Of a stretch of DNA of 64,000 bases, positions 9,188 through 18,038 are shown piece after piece. Positions within the stretch are counted from its first letter, which is position 1, and each line of letters begins with the position of its first letter. Made by a program: the position numbers and the translations under genes. Source of the stretch: Alkalicoccus daliensis (lineage in GTDB: Bacteria; Bacillota; Bacilli; Bacillales; Salisediminibacteriaceae); assembly GCF_900103955.1 (NCBI RefSeq), contig NZ_FNIL01000001.1:868001-932000 (forward strand), given 5' to 3'. The notes beneath the pieces are model-generated. The model searched no databases. It saw nothing but the letters and a program-made list of their open reading frames with translations, and was not told the origin of the DNA.

Positions 9188-9525
9188 TGGAAATACTCAT
9201 GATATTTACTTCAGGGATTATAATTGCAGTAGCCACATATCTTTTTCTGACACGGAGTCTTCTCCGGGTAGTGTTTGGCGTAGTAATGCTTTCCCATGGC
9301 GTCCATTTGCTTATATTAACTCTGTCCGGGCTGCAGACAGGTGCCCCGCCTCTCTTGACGGAGAATGCGGATGCATATACAGACCCGCTGCCGCAGGCAG
9401 TTATCTTAACAGCAATTGTAATAAGTTTTGGTATGACAGCATTCCTGCTGGTACTTGCTTATAGAACCTACCAGGACCATGGAACAGATGATTTAGAAGA
9501 ATTGAGAGGTAATGCTGATGAATAA
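9187..9525 (+). CDS. mrpC: MrpC antiporter subunit (NuoK-like)
   Basis: 112-residue, three-helix membrane subunit homologous to NuoK of complex I. Characteristic elements are SHGVHLLIL and the PLPQAVILTAIVISFG segment. The start ATG shares one base with the mrpB stop, and GAGGATG serves as ribosome site. Confidence 0.96.
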   Translation: MEILMIFTSGIIIAVATYLFLTRSLLRVVFGVVMLSHGVHLLILTLSGLQTGAPPLLTENADAYTDPLPQAVILTAIVISFGMTAFLLVLAYRTYQDHGTDDLEELRGNADE

Positions 9526-11002
9526 TATTGTACTGCTTCCAGTTCTTATCCCATTTATAGCTGGAACGCTTCTTATTCTCTTTCGGAACTACCCTAAAGC
9601 GCAGAGAGTCGCCAGTGCTGTAGTAGTACTCATTCTGCTTATCAGCGCTGTACACCTCCTCTATACGGTGTATCAGGGTGGAATATTAACTATAGAACTT
9701 GGTAATTGGTCTGCACCATTTGGAATTGTATTAGTAGCAGATTTATTTTCTACTCTTATGGTGCTTTTAACCGCCATAGTCGGAGTTACTTGTTTGTTTT
9801 TTGCTTTTCAGACGTTAGCAAAAGAGCGGGAAAAGTTTTTCTTTTACCCGTTTTACTTTTTTCTGCTGACCGGGGTTAATGGTTCTTTCCTGACCGGGGA
9901 CTTGTTTAACCTTTTTGTATTTTTTGAAGTAATGCTGATTTCTTCATTTATTCTTATTGTATTTGGAGGATCAAAATATCAGCTGCGTGAATCTTATAAG
10001 TATGTAGTTATTAACATTTTCGCTTCAGGGTTATTTTTAATTGCTATCGCTTATATTTACTCTTTGACAGGAACTTTAAATATGGCACATATTGCTGTAC
10101 AGATCGCCGAGTTGGAACAGCAGGGCGTAGTAAATGTAGCTGCAATACTCCTGTTAATTGTTTTCAGTATTAAAGGTGGTTTATTTCCACTTTATTTCTG
10201 GCTTCCGAACTCCTATTTTGGACCGCCGGCTGCTATTGCCGCTCTATTTGGCGGGCTGCTGACTAAAGTCGGGATATACGCAATCATCCGCTCCTTTACT
10301 TTAATATTTGTACATGATATATCTTTTACACATAATATTATTTTAATGGTCGCAGGATTAACGATGTTCTTCGGTGTACTTGGTGCAGTTGCACAATTTG
10401 ATTTTAAACGGATTTTATCATTCCACATTATCAGTCAGGTAGGATATATGGTGATGGGTCTTGGATTATTTACTCCATTAGCCCTTGCTGGCGCAATTTA
10501 TTATATTGCCCACCATATCGTAGTTAAAGCGGCGCTCTTCTTATTTGCCGGAGCTACACAAAAAATTACGGGAACTACTGACTTAAAGAAAATGAGTGGT
10601 CTTTTGAAGACACACCCTGCGCTGGCCTGGCTGTTCTTTATCGCTGCGGTCTCCCTCGCAGGAATCCCGCCTTTAAGTGGCTTTTTCAGTAAGTTTGCCC
10701 TGATTTTATCCGGTGTGGAAGAAGGAAGATATCTCATCGTAGCTGTAGCCTTACTCGTAGGGATATTAACGCTCTTTTCTATGATGAAAATATTTATTTA
10801 TGTGTTCTGGGGTGCCCCAAGCTTGCAAAAGCAGGATTATGCGCATATCAAGCTGATGCCGCTGCTGATGCCGATCATTCCTTTAATAGTACTTACTATT
10901 TCTATGGGACTGTTTGCAGAACCAATATTTGTATTCTCAGAAACTGTAGCCAATCAGCTGCTCGATCCATCAATTTACATTGATTCTGTACTGGGGGAGT
11001 AA
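9518..11002 (+). CDS. mrpD: MrpD antiporter subunit (NuoN/NuoM-like)
   Basis: Large proton-channel-type membrane subunit, 494 residues from the second of two ATG codons. That ATG is eight bases after GAGAGG, while the ATG at 9512 is too close. Recognisable features are the LLTGVNGSFLTGDLFNLFVF segment, VVKAALFLFAGA, and GIPPLSGFFSKFALI. It overlaps mrpC by 8 bases. With MrpA it forms the proton/sodium-translocating core of the complex. Confidence 0.97.
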   Translation: MNNIVLLPVLIPFIAGTLLILFRNYPKAQRVASAVVVLILLISAVHLLYTVYQGGILTIELGNWSAPFGIVLVADLFSTLMVLLTAIVGVTCLFFAFQTLAKEREKFFFYPFYFFLLTGVNGSFLTGDLFNLFVFFEVMLISSFILIVFGGSKYQLRESYKYVVINIFASGLFLIAIAYIYSLTGTLNMAHIAVQIAELEQQGVVNVAAILLLIVFSIKGGLFPLYFWLPNSYFGPPAAIAALFGGLLTKVGIYAIIRSFTLIFVHDISFTHNIILMVAGLTMFFGVLGAVAQFDFKRILSFHIISQVGYMVMGLGLFTPLALAGAIYYIAHHIVVKAALFLFAGATQKITGTTDLKKMSGLLKTHPALAWLFFIAAVSLAGIPPLSGFFSKFALILSGVEEGRYLIVAVALLVGILTLFSMMKIFIYVFWGAPSLQKQDYAHIKLMPLLMPIIPLIVLTISMGLFAEPIFVFSETVANQLLDPSIYIDSVLGE

Positions 11003-11005
11003 TTT

Positions 11006-11482
11006 ATGCAATTTCAAATATTAATTAATATCGTCATTGCGTTTATCTGGATGCTCCTGCAGAACAATTTCAGCGGAGTTACATTCGCTATTGGCTATAT
11101 TGTAGGTTTGGGCATGCTGTGGCTGATGAGGAGGTTCCTGAGAGAATCTTTTTATTTCCGTCGGGTAATCGCTTTTGTTAAGCTGCTAGGTTTGTTTATT
11201 TACAAATTAATCCTGGCAAATTACGATGTTATTAAAATTATTGTGAAACCGAAAATGGATATTCAACCCGGAATTATTGCCGTACCAACGAAATTAAAGA
11301 GTGAGTGGGAAAAAACTCTACTGGCAAACCTAATTTCTTTAACACCTGGTACGCTGACTATGGATTTTTCGGAAGACGGTCAAACACTGTTTATTCATTC
11401 TATCCATGTTCCGGATAAAGAAGAAGCAATCCGGGAAATTCATGAAAGTTTTGAAAGAGCTATTTTGGAGGTGACAGAATAA
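11006..11482 (+). CDS. mrpE: MrpE antiporter subunit
   Basis: 158-residue MnhE-family subunit: short N-terminal membrane helices followed by a cytoplasmic domain. The ANLISLTPGTLTMD motif near residue 110 is diagnostic for the family. Start after GGGGGAG, three bases downstream of mrpD. Confidence 0.96.
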   Translation: MQFQILINIVIAFIWMLLQNNFSGVTFAIGYIVGLGMLWLMRRFLRESFYFRRVIAFVKLLGLFIYKLILANYDVIKIIVKPKMDIQPGIIAVPTKLKSEWEKTLLANLISLTPGTLTMDFSEDGQTLFIHSIHVPDKEEAIREIHESFERAILEVTE

Positions 11483-11755
11483 TTGGTTGTCTTAGCTAGT
11501 TACATCACTTTAGGTCTTCTGTCTGTTTCCGTGCTCTTATGTATTATCCGGCTGCTCAAAGGGCCTTCTATGGCAGATAGAGTGGTAGCTCTTGATACTA
11601 TTGGATTAAATTTAATTGGTTTTATTGGGGTAATCATGATTGTTCAGCAGACTATTCTTTATTCTGAAGCTTTGCTAATAATTGCGATCCTTGCTTTTAT
11701 CAGTACAGTTTCCTTTGCGAAGTTTTTGGAAGGAGGCGTTGTTATTGATCGTTGA
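11483..11755 (+). CDS. mrpF: MrpF antiporter subunit
   Basis: 90-residue, three-helix MnhF-family subunit. The segment RLLKGPSMADRVVALDTIG contains the conserved Asp-Arg-Val-Val-Ala-Leu-Asp block. It starts with TTG immediately after the mrpE stop, using GGAGGT in the mrpE end. It overlaps mrpG by 11 bases. Confidence 0.94.
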   Translation: MVVLASYITLGLLSVSVLLCIIRLLKGPSMADRVVALDTIGLNLIGFIGVIMIVQQTILYSEALLIIAILAFISTVSFAKFLEGGVVIDR

Positions 11756-12095
11756 AGTAATTATTAGTATCTTTCTTCTGCTCGGAGGTATTCTAAGCTT
11801 TTTAGGGTCTGTGGGTATTCTGCGTTTTCCAGATGTGTATGGAAGGTTGCATGCAGCTACGAAAAGCGCAACGTTGGGAGTTATTGGAATCGTTCTTGCA
11901 ACTTTCCTCTATTTCCTGGTAATTCACGACTTATTCGTCGGAAAGCTCCTGCTGGGAATTGTGTTTGTCTTTTTAACTGCACCAGTAGGTGCCTTCATGA
12001 TTTCAAGGGCTGCGTACAGGACGGGAGTGCCTCTTTCCTCTATGACGCAGCAGGACGATTTAAAAGCCTTTATGAAAAAAGACGCTACAAAATAA
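11745..12095 (+). CDS. mrpG: MrpG antiporter subunit
   Basis: 116-residue MnhG-family subunit with three helices. Conserved elements are LGSVGILRFPDVYGRLHAAT and the AAY tail. The TTG at 11745 is chosen because AAGGAGG lies eight bases before it and the product then begins at the first membrane helix. An upstream in-frame start at 11682 would add residues translated from inside mrpF. Last gene of the operon. Confidence 0.93.
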   Translation: MIVEVIISIFLLLGGILSFLGSVGILRFPDVYGRLHAATKSATLGVIGIVLATFLYFLVIHDLFVGKLLLGIVFVFLTAPVGAFMISRAAYRTGVPLSSMTQQDDLKAFMKKDATK

Positions 12096-12106
12096 AATGC
12101 AAAAAA

Positions 12107-12144
12107 AGCGCTGAGACAGGGACTCCCTGTCTCAGCGCTTTTTT
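12107..12144 (+). terminator. Strong rho-independent terminator of the mrp operon
   Basis: AGCGCTGAGACAGGGA and its exact complement flank a single C, followed by TTTTTT. The stem is 14-16 bp. It lies 12 bases after mrpG. A run of A before the stem could let it work from the opposite strand too. Confidence 0.95.
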
Positions 12145-12363
12145 CTAACTATTATTATTAATTTTTTAAAATTTTTTTTACGTTTCATAAATAACTAAAA
12201 GTAAAATGTACTCTGCTGCTGCACTGCTTAACATGAATTTTCGCTGGAAGTTTTTATCCCGGCATTTACTACTTATCGATATATATTGTAAAAACCGCAG
12301 TATACTTCCTTTCGCTAAAAAGCTCGGAAGTTAAGCAATAATTTGTTTCGGTTTAAAGAGGTA

Positions 12364-12487
12364 AAAGTTCACAGCGCCTCTGGAAGAACGAGCTGGGAAG
12401 ATCCCGCAGCGCAGCGAGGACGTCCACAGCGAGCCTGCCGGACTGAAGCAAAGTTTCTTGTGATAACAATAATAAACGATAACAGAG
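12364..12487 (+). repeat. Repeat family R2, truncated copy (3' part)
   Basis: Shares the block GAACGAGCTGGGAAGATCCC and following bases with copies near 16.8 and 35.2 kb, and ends in the same AACAGAG terminus. The 5' half of the element is missing. Family R1 follows directly. No coding potential is recognised. Confidence 0.85.
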
Positions 12488-12788
12488 ACACTCATGCAAA
12501 ATTTTTGCACCATGAAGTATGAAAATTAATAATGCTGTGTAACGAAAGAGAGGACGCACGAGCGCCGTTCGAGAATCCAAGTGTCCTTCTGGAAGGTCAC
12601 GAAGCACGAGCGGAATCGATCCTGGTTCTTCAAGACAGCATGGCGGTCTCTGCCCTGCTGTCTGTGGATCGATGGAAACCGTGCCCTGTGAGAGAAATTA
12701 GTCGAGAACAAGCCCTTGGGTAAGCCTCTCCGAAAGTGGAGCAGCATTATTACTTCTTTTTAGCGGAACTTTTATTTTCAAGGTAGCC
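12488..12788 (+). repeat. Repeat family R1, copy a
   Basis: About 300 bp matching 34390-34697 in inverted orientation. Shared landmarks are ACACTCATGCAAAAT, the AAGGTCACGAAGCACG block, GGATCGATGGAAACC, and the outer end TTTTCAAGGTAGCC. The outer end also occurs at 19692-19705. It lies between the mrp terminator and psd. I see no conserved protein frame, so this is a non-coding intergenic repeat. The unit ends where the AACAGAG terminus of R2 begins. Confidence 0.9.
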
Positions 12789-12807
12789 TGTAATAAAACA
12801 CTCTCAA

Positions 12808-13584
12808 TTACTTTTTTAAGAAACAGAAAGCCTCTCCCTGCTTTAAAACACTTCCTTGTTCTTTCGTCCATTTAATCATTCCCGGTTCGAATAGTAAAAT
12901 AACTGTGGAGCCAAATCCAAAGTAAGCGAACTCTTCTCCTTTCTGCATCTCATCGTGAAGGTGTGCATAATGCACACTGTTGACATTTAAAGCCCCGATT
13001 TTCACTACAGCTACTTTCCCTGTTTCTGTTTGTATCTCTGTAATAAGCCGGTAATTAGAAGAGAGTGGCTGGACCCCGAATTGAAAAGCCAGATCATTAA
13101 CAGGTTCAGAAAATTCCCCCAGTGCCCATCTTGAAATCACTTTACCGGAAACTGGTGCATGTATTCTGTGATATTCTCGGGGAGACAAATAAAAAATGCC
13201 ATAGCTCCCCCCTGCATATCTTGTTATTTTATCCGGACGGCGCAGCAGCGTATGCAGATCATGGATCATTCCTTTTACTTCAAACGTCTGTGCTGGTGAA
13301 ATTTCTCCTGCTGCAGTCATACTGCCATCCACAGGGCTGACTACCGCTTTTTCAAGCATGGAGACCGGTCTGCTTCCCTCCTTCAGATGTCTGGTGAAAA
13401 AATCCTGCAGGGAATAAAAATCATTTATTTGTTTTTCCGCTTCCTCTTCATTAATTTTAAACGTTTTAGCAAAAGATGGAACGATCCATCGGCTCAGCCT
13501 GCTTTCCACGGAACGCTTTAATACTGAAGCATATAACGGATTATGGGTTAAATCCATTAACAGCTGATAGGTTTTTTTCTTCAT
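12808..13584 (-). CDS. psd: Phosphatidylserine decarboxylase proenzyme
   Basis: Makes phosphatidylethanolamine from phosphatidylserine at the membrane. 258 residues. The maturation triad is visible: Asp86 (SPVDGS), His142 (YHRIHAP) and Ser226 in FGFGST. The Gly225-Ser226 bond is the predicted self-cleavage site that yields the pyruvoyl group. It stands alone, without pssA beside it, divergent from the next gene. Confidence 0.95.
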   Translation of the reverse strand: MKKKTYQLLMDLTHNPLYASVLKRSVESRLSRWIVPSFAKTFKINEEEAEKQINDFYSLQDFFTRHLKEGSRPVSMLEKAVVSPVDGSMTAAGEISPAQTFEVKGMIHDLHTLLRRPDKITRYAGGSYGIFYLSPREYHRIHAPVSGKVISRWALGEFSEPVNDLAFQFGVQPLSSNYRLITEIQTETGKVAVVKIGALNVNSVHYAHLHDEMQKGEEFAYFGFGSTVILLFEPGMIKWTKEQGSVLKQGEAFCFLKK

Positions 13585-13626
13585 ATTGATCGCCGCCTTA
13601 TTAAATTTATGTGCGTACTGCTATGC

Positions 13627-13632
13627 TATAAT
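13627..13632 (+). promoter_or_regulatory. Extended -10 promoter box upstream of the DHH-CBS-nucleotidyltransferase gene
   Basis: TGCTATAAT, an extended -10 element (TG-n-TATAAT), lies about 95 bases before the start codon. No convincing -35 hexamer is seen at the usual distance, which extended -10 promoters can tolerate. Confidence 0.5.
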
Positions 13633-13726
13633 ATTGTCACACGTTTTCTTTATTGTAACAAAATTTCGAAGCCTGCTCTATTCAAGCAGAAGATACAGGT
13701 TGAATGTCTATAAATGAGGTGTTCTG

Positions 13727-16291
13727 ATGAATTTTATCCTTTCTCATAATAATTTGGATTTCGATGCTTTAGCATCAATGATTGCGGCAAAAAAATTATA
13801 TCCAAATGCAACTCCGGTACTCCCCTCCCGTATAACATCTGAAGTAGAACATTTTATTACTATTTATAAAAATGTTTTTCCTTTTGTAAAAGCTAATGAA
13901 TGCGATTGGAGTAAAGCTGAAAAAATAATTCTGGTAGATACTTCCTTTTTAGATCACCAGCTCCCTGAATCTTTAAAGGACCTTCCTCTTATTATTCATG
14001 ATCATCATGAGCTCGAAGAAATACCGGATGTTGAATTTTACGAGTGTGAACCTGTGGGAGCTACAATTACTTTATTATCTGAACGAATACAAAAGGAAAA
14101 AATAGAAATTACTCCGTTGGAAGCGACAGTGTTTTCTTTAGGGATTTACTCTGATACCGATTCCTTCACTCTTTCGACCACGACTTCCAGAGACCTGGAG
14201 GCAGGTGCTTTTTTTCTGAGAAATGGAGCGAATTTAAAAGTAGTCGATCAATTCAGGGAAGTCCCTTTAACAAGTGATCAGCAGCAGCTTTTTCAGCAGA
14301 TGCTCGAACATGGTGAAGTAAAAATTATCAATGGGCTTGAAATAATGCTGTGTCTGCATGAACAGGAACACTATACAGGACACTTAGCACATATTACCCG
14401 CAAACTTTTACAGATCTCTGGAGTGGACGGCGTAATTTCTTTAGTTAGAATGGGTAATAAAACATTCGTCACTTCCCGGGCGCAGTCTGAACAAATAGAT
14501 TACAGACCTATCATGGCAGAACTAGGGGGCGGCGGTCATCCTCAGGCAGCATCAGCGAGTATGAAAAACACACCAATTTCAGAAGTGAAATCCTTTATTG
14601 AAAAGGAACTCCCGCGCAGCGTAGTTCCTGCACAGCGGGCATCTGATTTAATGAGCACACCGGTCAGAGTCATTGCACCGGAAACAGCTGTGGATACTGC
14701 TTCTAAAATGCTATACCGCTACGGACACAGCGGCTTTCCAGTAGTGGAAAATGAAGAGTTAATAGGAGTGATCTCCAGAAGGGATATCGATAAAGCAATT
14801 CATCATGGACTCGGCCACGCACCCGTGAAAGGTTTTATGCAGCGCAACCCTTTATGGATAGAAGAAAACGCACACCTGGAAACCATCCGTAACATTATGA
14901 TGGACAACCAGGTTGGCCGGCTCCCTGTAATGAAAGATGGTAAAATTATCGGGCTAGTCTCCCGAACAGATATTATCCAGGCGATGCACGGAGCTCCTGC
15001 TGCTGAAAAAACAATATTGAATGGCAGGCCGGTGAAAAGACAGGTTACGAAAACAATGCAGCATACTTTAGCTGCCGAAGTCCTTTACTTATTGGAGCTT
15101 GTAAAGCGTAACGTAGATAAGCGCGGTACAAGAGCTTATTTAATTGGTGGTATTGTAAGAGATATGTTTCTTCATATTCCAAATAAGGATATTGATATCG
15201 TAGTAGAAGGTGATGCGATTGATCTGGCAGAAGAGCTGCAAAAATCTTACGGTGGAAGAGTAAAGGCACATGAAGCCTTCCGTACGGCCACCTGGACGCA
15301 TCCTGACGGAGAAAAAGTAGATCTCTCCAGTGCAAGAACAGAATACTATGATTTTCCAGCCGCATTGCCTCAAGTCGAGCCTTCTTCCTTAAAGGAAGAT
15401 TTATACCGGAGAGATTTTACTGTAAATGCACTGGCTGTATCAATCAACGAAAAAACTTTTGGGGAACTAACCGATTATTTTAACGGACTGGATGATATTT
15501 ATGCAAAAAAATTAAAGATTCTCTATAATCTCAGCTTTGTGGAGGATCCTACGAGAATCCTTAGAGCAGTTAGATTTGAAACCCGTTTTAATTTCAGGAT
15601 GGCTCCGCAGACAAAGTACCTCGCAGAAGAAAATCAGCATCTTCTCCGTTCAGTTTCCCATAAAAGGCTCTCTGATGAATTGTCGCGTCTTTTTACCCAT
15701 TCTGATCCACGTAAAGGAGCACAGCGCCTTTTAAATTTTAATATTGAAAGAGAGCTGCTGCAGTACTCGGCACCGCACCAAGTTATAAATAAGAGAATAC
15801 GTCAGCTTTATGCTTATGAGAAATTATTTAAAAGTTTATCATATGGAGAACGGCAGTGGATCAGCTACTGGATGCAGTTTGCTTCACGGAATAAAACGAA
15901 TTTAAGTGATATCCTTCCGTTTGCCATGAATAAAAACGAAGAAAAAACTGTTTATATATGGACCGGATGGTTAGAGACTAATGCTCCTGAGCGCTGGAAA
16001 AATAAAAGCATAAAAGAACTTCATATAGAGCTGCATGCTTACAGTGTCAATGCAATTACAGCATTTACAGTTGCTTTTACAGATCAAAAGCTGCGTTGGT
16101 CTATAATGAAGTATCTTTATCGCAGATGCCGGATTACTGACTGGGTAACAGGAAAAGACTTGATAAAAGCAGGCAGATCTCCTGATAAATCTTTTTCAGC
16201 AATCCTATTTGAAGCTGAGTTAATTAAATTAAGCAATCCTGCGTTATCTACAGAAGAAATTATTCAAAAAGTTTTCAACAGCACCCCATGA
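13727..16291 (+). CDS. DHH phosphoesterase / CBS pair / tRNA nucleotidyltransferase fusion
   Basis: 854 residues in three parts. Residues 1-290 form a DHH/DHHA1 phosphoesterase (NLDFDALASM, LVDTSF near 70, IHDHHE near 90, GGGGHPQAAS near 267). Residues 305-425 form two CBS domains that usually bind adenine nucleotides. Residues from 460 form a class II tRNA nucleotidyltransferase/poly(A) polymerase (YLIGGIVRDM, catalytic DIDIVVEGD near 487, RRDFTVNA, RILRAVRFETRF). Comparable fusions act as A-adding enzymes that complete the tRNA CCA end together with a separate CC-adding enzyme. Whether this protein adds A, CCA or both cannot be told here. The DHH part could degrade oligonucleotides. Confidence 0.88.
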   Translation: MNFILSHNNLDFDALASMIAAKKLYPNATPVLPSRITSEVEHFITIYKNVFPFVKANECDWSKAEKIILVDTSFLDHQLPESLKDLPLIIHDHHELEEIPDVEFYECEPVGATITLLSERIQKEKIEITPLEATVFSLGIYSDTDSFTLSTTTSRDLEAGAFFLRNGANLKVVDQFREVPLTSDQQQLFQQMLEHGEVKIINGLEIMLCLHEQEHYTGHLAHITRKLLQISGVDGVISLVRMGNKTFVTSRAQSEQIDYRPIMAELGGGGHPQAASASMKNTPISEVKSFIEKELPRSVVPAQRASDLMSTPVRVIAPETAVDTASKMLYRYGHSGFPVVENEELIGVISRRDIDKAIHHGLGHAPVKGFMQRNPLWIEENAHLETIRNIMMDNQVGRLPVMKDGKIIGLVSRTDIIQAMHGAPAAEKTILNGRPVKRQVTKTMQHTLAAEVLYLLELVKRNVDKRGTRAYLIGGIVRDMFLHIPNKDIDIVVEGDAIDLAEELQKSYGGRVKAHEAFRTATWTHPDGEKVDLSSARTEYYDFPAALPQVEPSSLKEDLYRRDFTVNALAVSINEKTFGELTDYFNGLDDIYAKKLKILYNLSFVEDPTRILRAVRFETRFNFRMAPQTKYLAEENQHLLRSVSHKRLSDELSRLFTHSDPRKGAQRLLNFNIERELLQYSAPHQVINKRIRQLYAYEKLFKSLSYGERQWISYWMQFASRNKTNLSDILPFAMNKNEEKTVYIWTGWLETNAPERWKNKSIKELHIELHAYSVNAITAFTVAFTDQKLRWSIMKYLYRRCRITDWVTGKDLIKAGRSPDKSFSAILFEAELIKLSNPALSTEEIIQKVFNSTP

Positions 16292-16540
16292 CTAAATTAA
16301 ATCTGTTAAAGAGCAAACGGTAAAACTTCATTGTTCAGCAATTACATTTTTAAGCGTCACTTAAACTGCAGCGAAAGTAAAACGATTTGTTAATTATTTT
16401 TAACAGTATTTTGAAATAATATTTTTATAGAAATATAAGTTTTCCAGCTTCCGAATTTATTGGTGCACCTTAGTCGATTTTCTCAGCTAACCTGCCCAGC
16501 CGGACTTAGAATCTCTCTATTCTTTTTAAGAGGCGGGCTT

Positions 16541-16550
16541 TTACGGAAAA
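16541..16550 (+). repeat. Left 10-bp target duplication of the R2 element
   Basis: TTACGGAAAA directly before the element. It is repeated exactly at 17081-17090 directly after it. Confidence 0.8.
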
Positions 16551-17080
16551 GCTCTGTTAAAGCCTGGTGTTGATATAAAAAAAGTACGCCTGCGGCTCCT
16601 TTTTCTTCGCTTGCCGCGAAGAAACCCTTCAGCTATCCCTTCCTTTCGTCCGGGATGATCTTCACGCTTTCTTTTTCCGCAGGCGTCTTGAAAAATCGCC
16701 TTGTCTTCGCTTTTTTGGATAGGAAAGTTGGAGAAAGAAACAATCTCTGTCTTTTGCAAAGCAAGAACGAAGCGGAAACCGGCGGACGCCTGTGGTAGAA
16801 CGAGCTGGGAAGATCCCGCAGCGCAGCGAGGAAGCTGAGGAGCTCGTCCACGGCAAGCCTGCCGAGTTGCAGTGAAGTGTCCTTCTATCAACAATAAACA
16901 TGGCTCTTACGTGAAAAAAGTGATTTTATTTTTTTGTTATTAATTTTCAGTTATTCTTGTGCTCAAAAAGCTGTGAGTAAAGGTTTGAACAGCTAAAGTT
17001 ATTTGGTTAAAGTTAGAAAATTTGTTAAATAAACCTTACTTTCACTAGGTTTGCGTAAGAGCCATAAACATTAACAGAGC
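16551..17080 (+). mobile_element. R2 mobile element with 25-bp inverted ends, interrupted by a MITE
   Basis: The left end is GCTCTGTTAA-7nt-TGTTGATA, and the right end carries the same pattern in reverse complement (20 of 25 positions match). Both sides are flanked by the 10-bp direct repeat TTACGGAAAA. Without the nested 162-bp element and its extra 8 bp, the unit is about 360 bp. It holds no transposase and no convincing gene, so it would be non-autonomous. Related copies lie at 34698-35304, 12364-12487 and 19480-19705. Confidence 0.85.
16902..17063 (+). mobile_element. 162-bp MITE with ISL3-like ends, nested in the R2 element
   Basis: The termini are GGCTCTTACG and CGTAAGAGCC (10 bp perfect, with weaker similarity to about 26 bp, including a shared AGTGA block). 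They are flanked by the 8-bp direct repeat ATAAACAT at 16894-16901 and 17064-17071. GGCTCTT ends and 8-bp duplications are typical of ISL3-family insertion sequences. No reading frame for a transposase fits inside. The R2 copies at 12.47 and 35.29 kb lack this insertion and are continuous at the equivalent point. Confidence 0.88.
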
Positions 17081-17090
17081 TTACGGAAAA
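17081..17090 (+). repeat. Right 10-bp target duplication of the R2 element
   Basis: Exact second copy of TTACGGAAAA after the right inverted end. Confidence 0.8.
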
Positions 17091-17300
17091 GAAAGTACAA
17101 TAAGTGCCGGATACTGAAGAGATTCAGCAAAAGGATTTCTTTGGTACAAGCCTGCTTTAACCCAGCTTCAGCAGATCCTTTTCTATTTTAAAATATCTAT
17201 GTTCATTGGCTCAATTTCCTATTGTAAAATAAAACTAATACACGTTACAGTAAAGGTATGATAAATTAATAAGGGATTTAAAAAAGGAAGGATGATAAAT

Positions 17301-18008
17301 ATGAGTGTACACATTGGAGCAGACAAAGGAGAGATAGCAGAAGCTATTCTTTTACCCGGAGACCCATTAAGAGCAAAATTTATCGCTGACAATTTTCTTG
17401 AAGATGTAACTCAGTATAACGATGTACGGGGAATGTACGGTTTTACGGGTACTTACAAAGGTGAACGTGTCTCCGTGCAGGGCACTGGCATGGGAGTTCC
17501 ATCAATTTCAATATACGCACATGAATTAATAAACAGCTATGATGTAAAGAAACTTATCCGCGTAGGCACATGTGGAGCTATTCAAAAAGATGTAAAGGTT
17601 CGGGATGTTATTATTGCTATGAGCGCCACTACAAACTCAGGAGTAAATAAACATCATTTTAATGGGATTGATTTTGCTCCTACAGCCGACTTTACATTGT
17701 TGAAGCAAGCTTACGATGGCGCTGTGGCACAAGGTTTGAAAGTAAATGTAGGAAGTGTATTTACTTCTGATGTGTTCTACAACGAAGATAAAAACCTGAT
17801 TCCTATGCTTGCTGCACACCAGGTGCTTGCAGTGGAAATGGAAACATCTGCTTTATATACAATTGCGGCACGTTTTGGAGTGCAGGCACTTTCCGTTCTT
17901 ACGGTAAGTGACCATATTTTAACCGGCGAAGAAACTTCCTCCCAGGAGCGCCAGGAAACTTTTAATGAAATGGTTCACGTAGCACTTTCCGCTGCTGTAG
18001 AGCAGTAG
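17301..18008 (+). CDS. deoD: DeoD-type purine nucleoside phosphorylase
   Basis: Phosphorolysis of purine (deoxy)nucleosides to base and (deoxy)ribose-1-phosphate. 235 residues, the normal length of the hexameric bacterial type. Phosphate-binding Gly/Arg residues are in [10 protein letters not shown] near residue 18. The [16 protein letters not shown] stretch holds the substrate-binding Glu residues, and VSDHIL holds the catalytic Asp near residue 202. The ATG at 17301 follows GGAAGG at good spacing and gives the family start [11 protein letters not shown] mobile repeat now separates it from its terminator. Confidence 0.95.
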   Translation: MSVHIGADKGEIAEAILLPGDPLRAKFIADNFLEDVTQYNDVRGMYGFTGTYKGERVSVQGTGMGVPSISIYAHELINSYDVKKLIRVGTCGAIQKDVKVRDVIIAMSATTNSGVNKHHFNGIDFAPTADFTLLKQAYDGAVAQGLKVNVGSVFTSDVFYNEDKNLIPMLAAHQVLAVEMETSALYTIAARFGVQALSVLTVSDHILTGEETSSQERQETFNEMVHVALSAAVEQ

Positions 18009-18038
18009 AATCTATTTTTCCCCTCATAAAACAGGCTA

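Noticed and set aside
12331-12747. Several short frames in the 12 kb repeat block, with counterparts at 16.6 and 35.1 kb
   Set aside because: They share residues only because the DNA is repeated. Frames are inconsistent among copies and no start signals are present.
16551-17080. Assigning R2 to the IS6 family because of the CTCTGTT in its ends
   Set aside because: The match is short and IS6 elements leave 8-bp duplications. The 10-bp duplication here does not fit, so no family is assigned.
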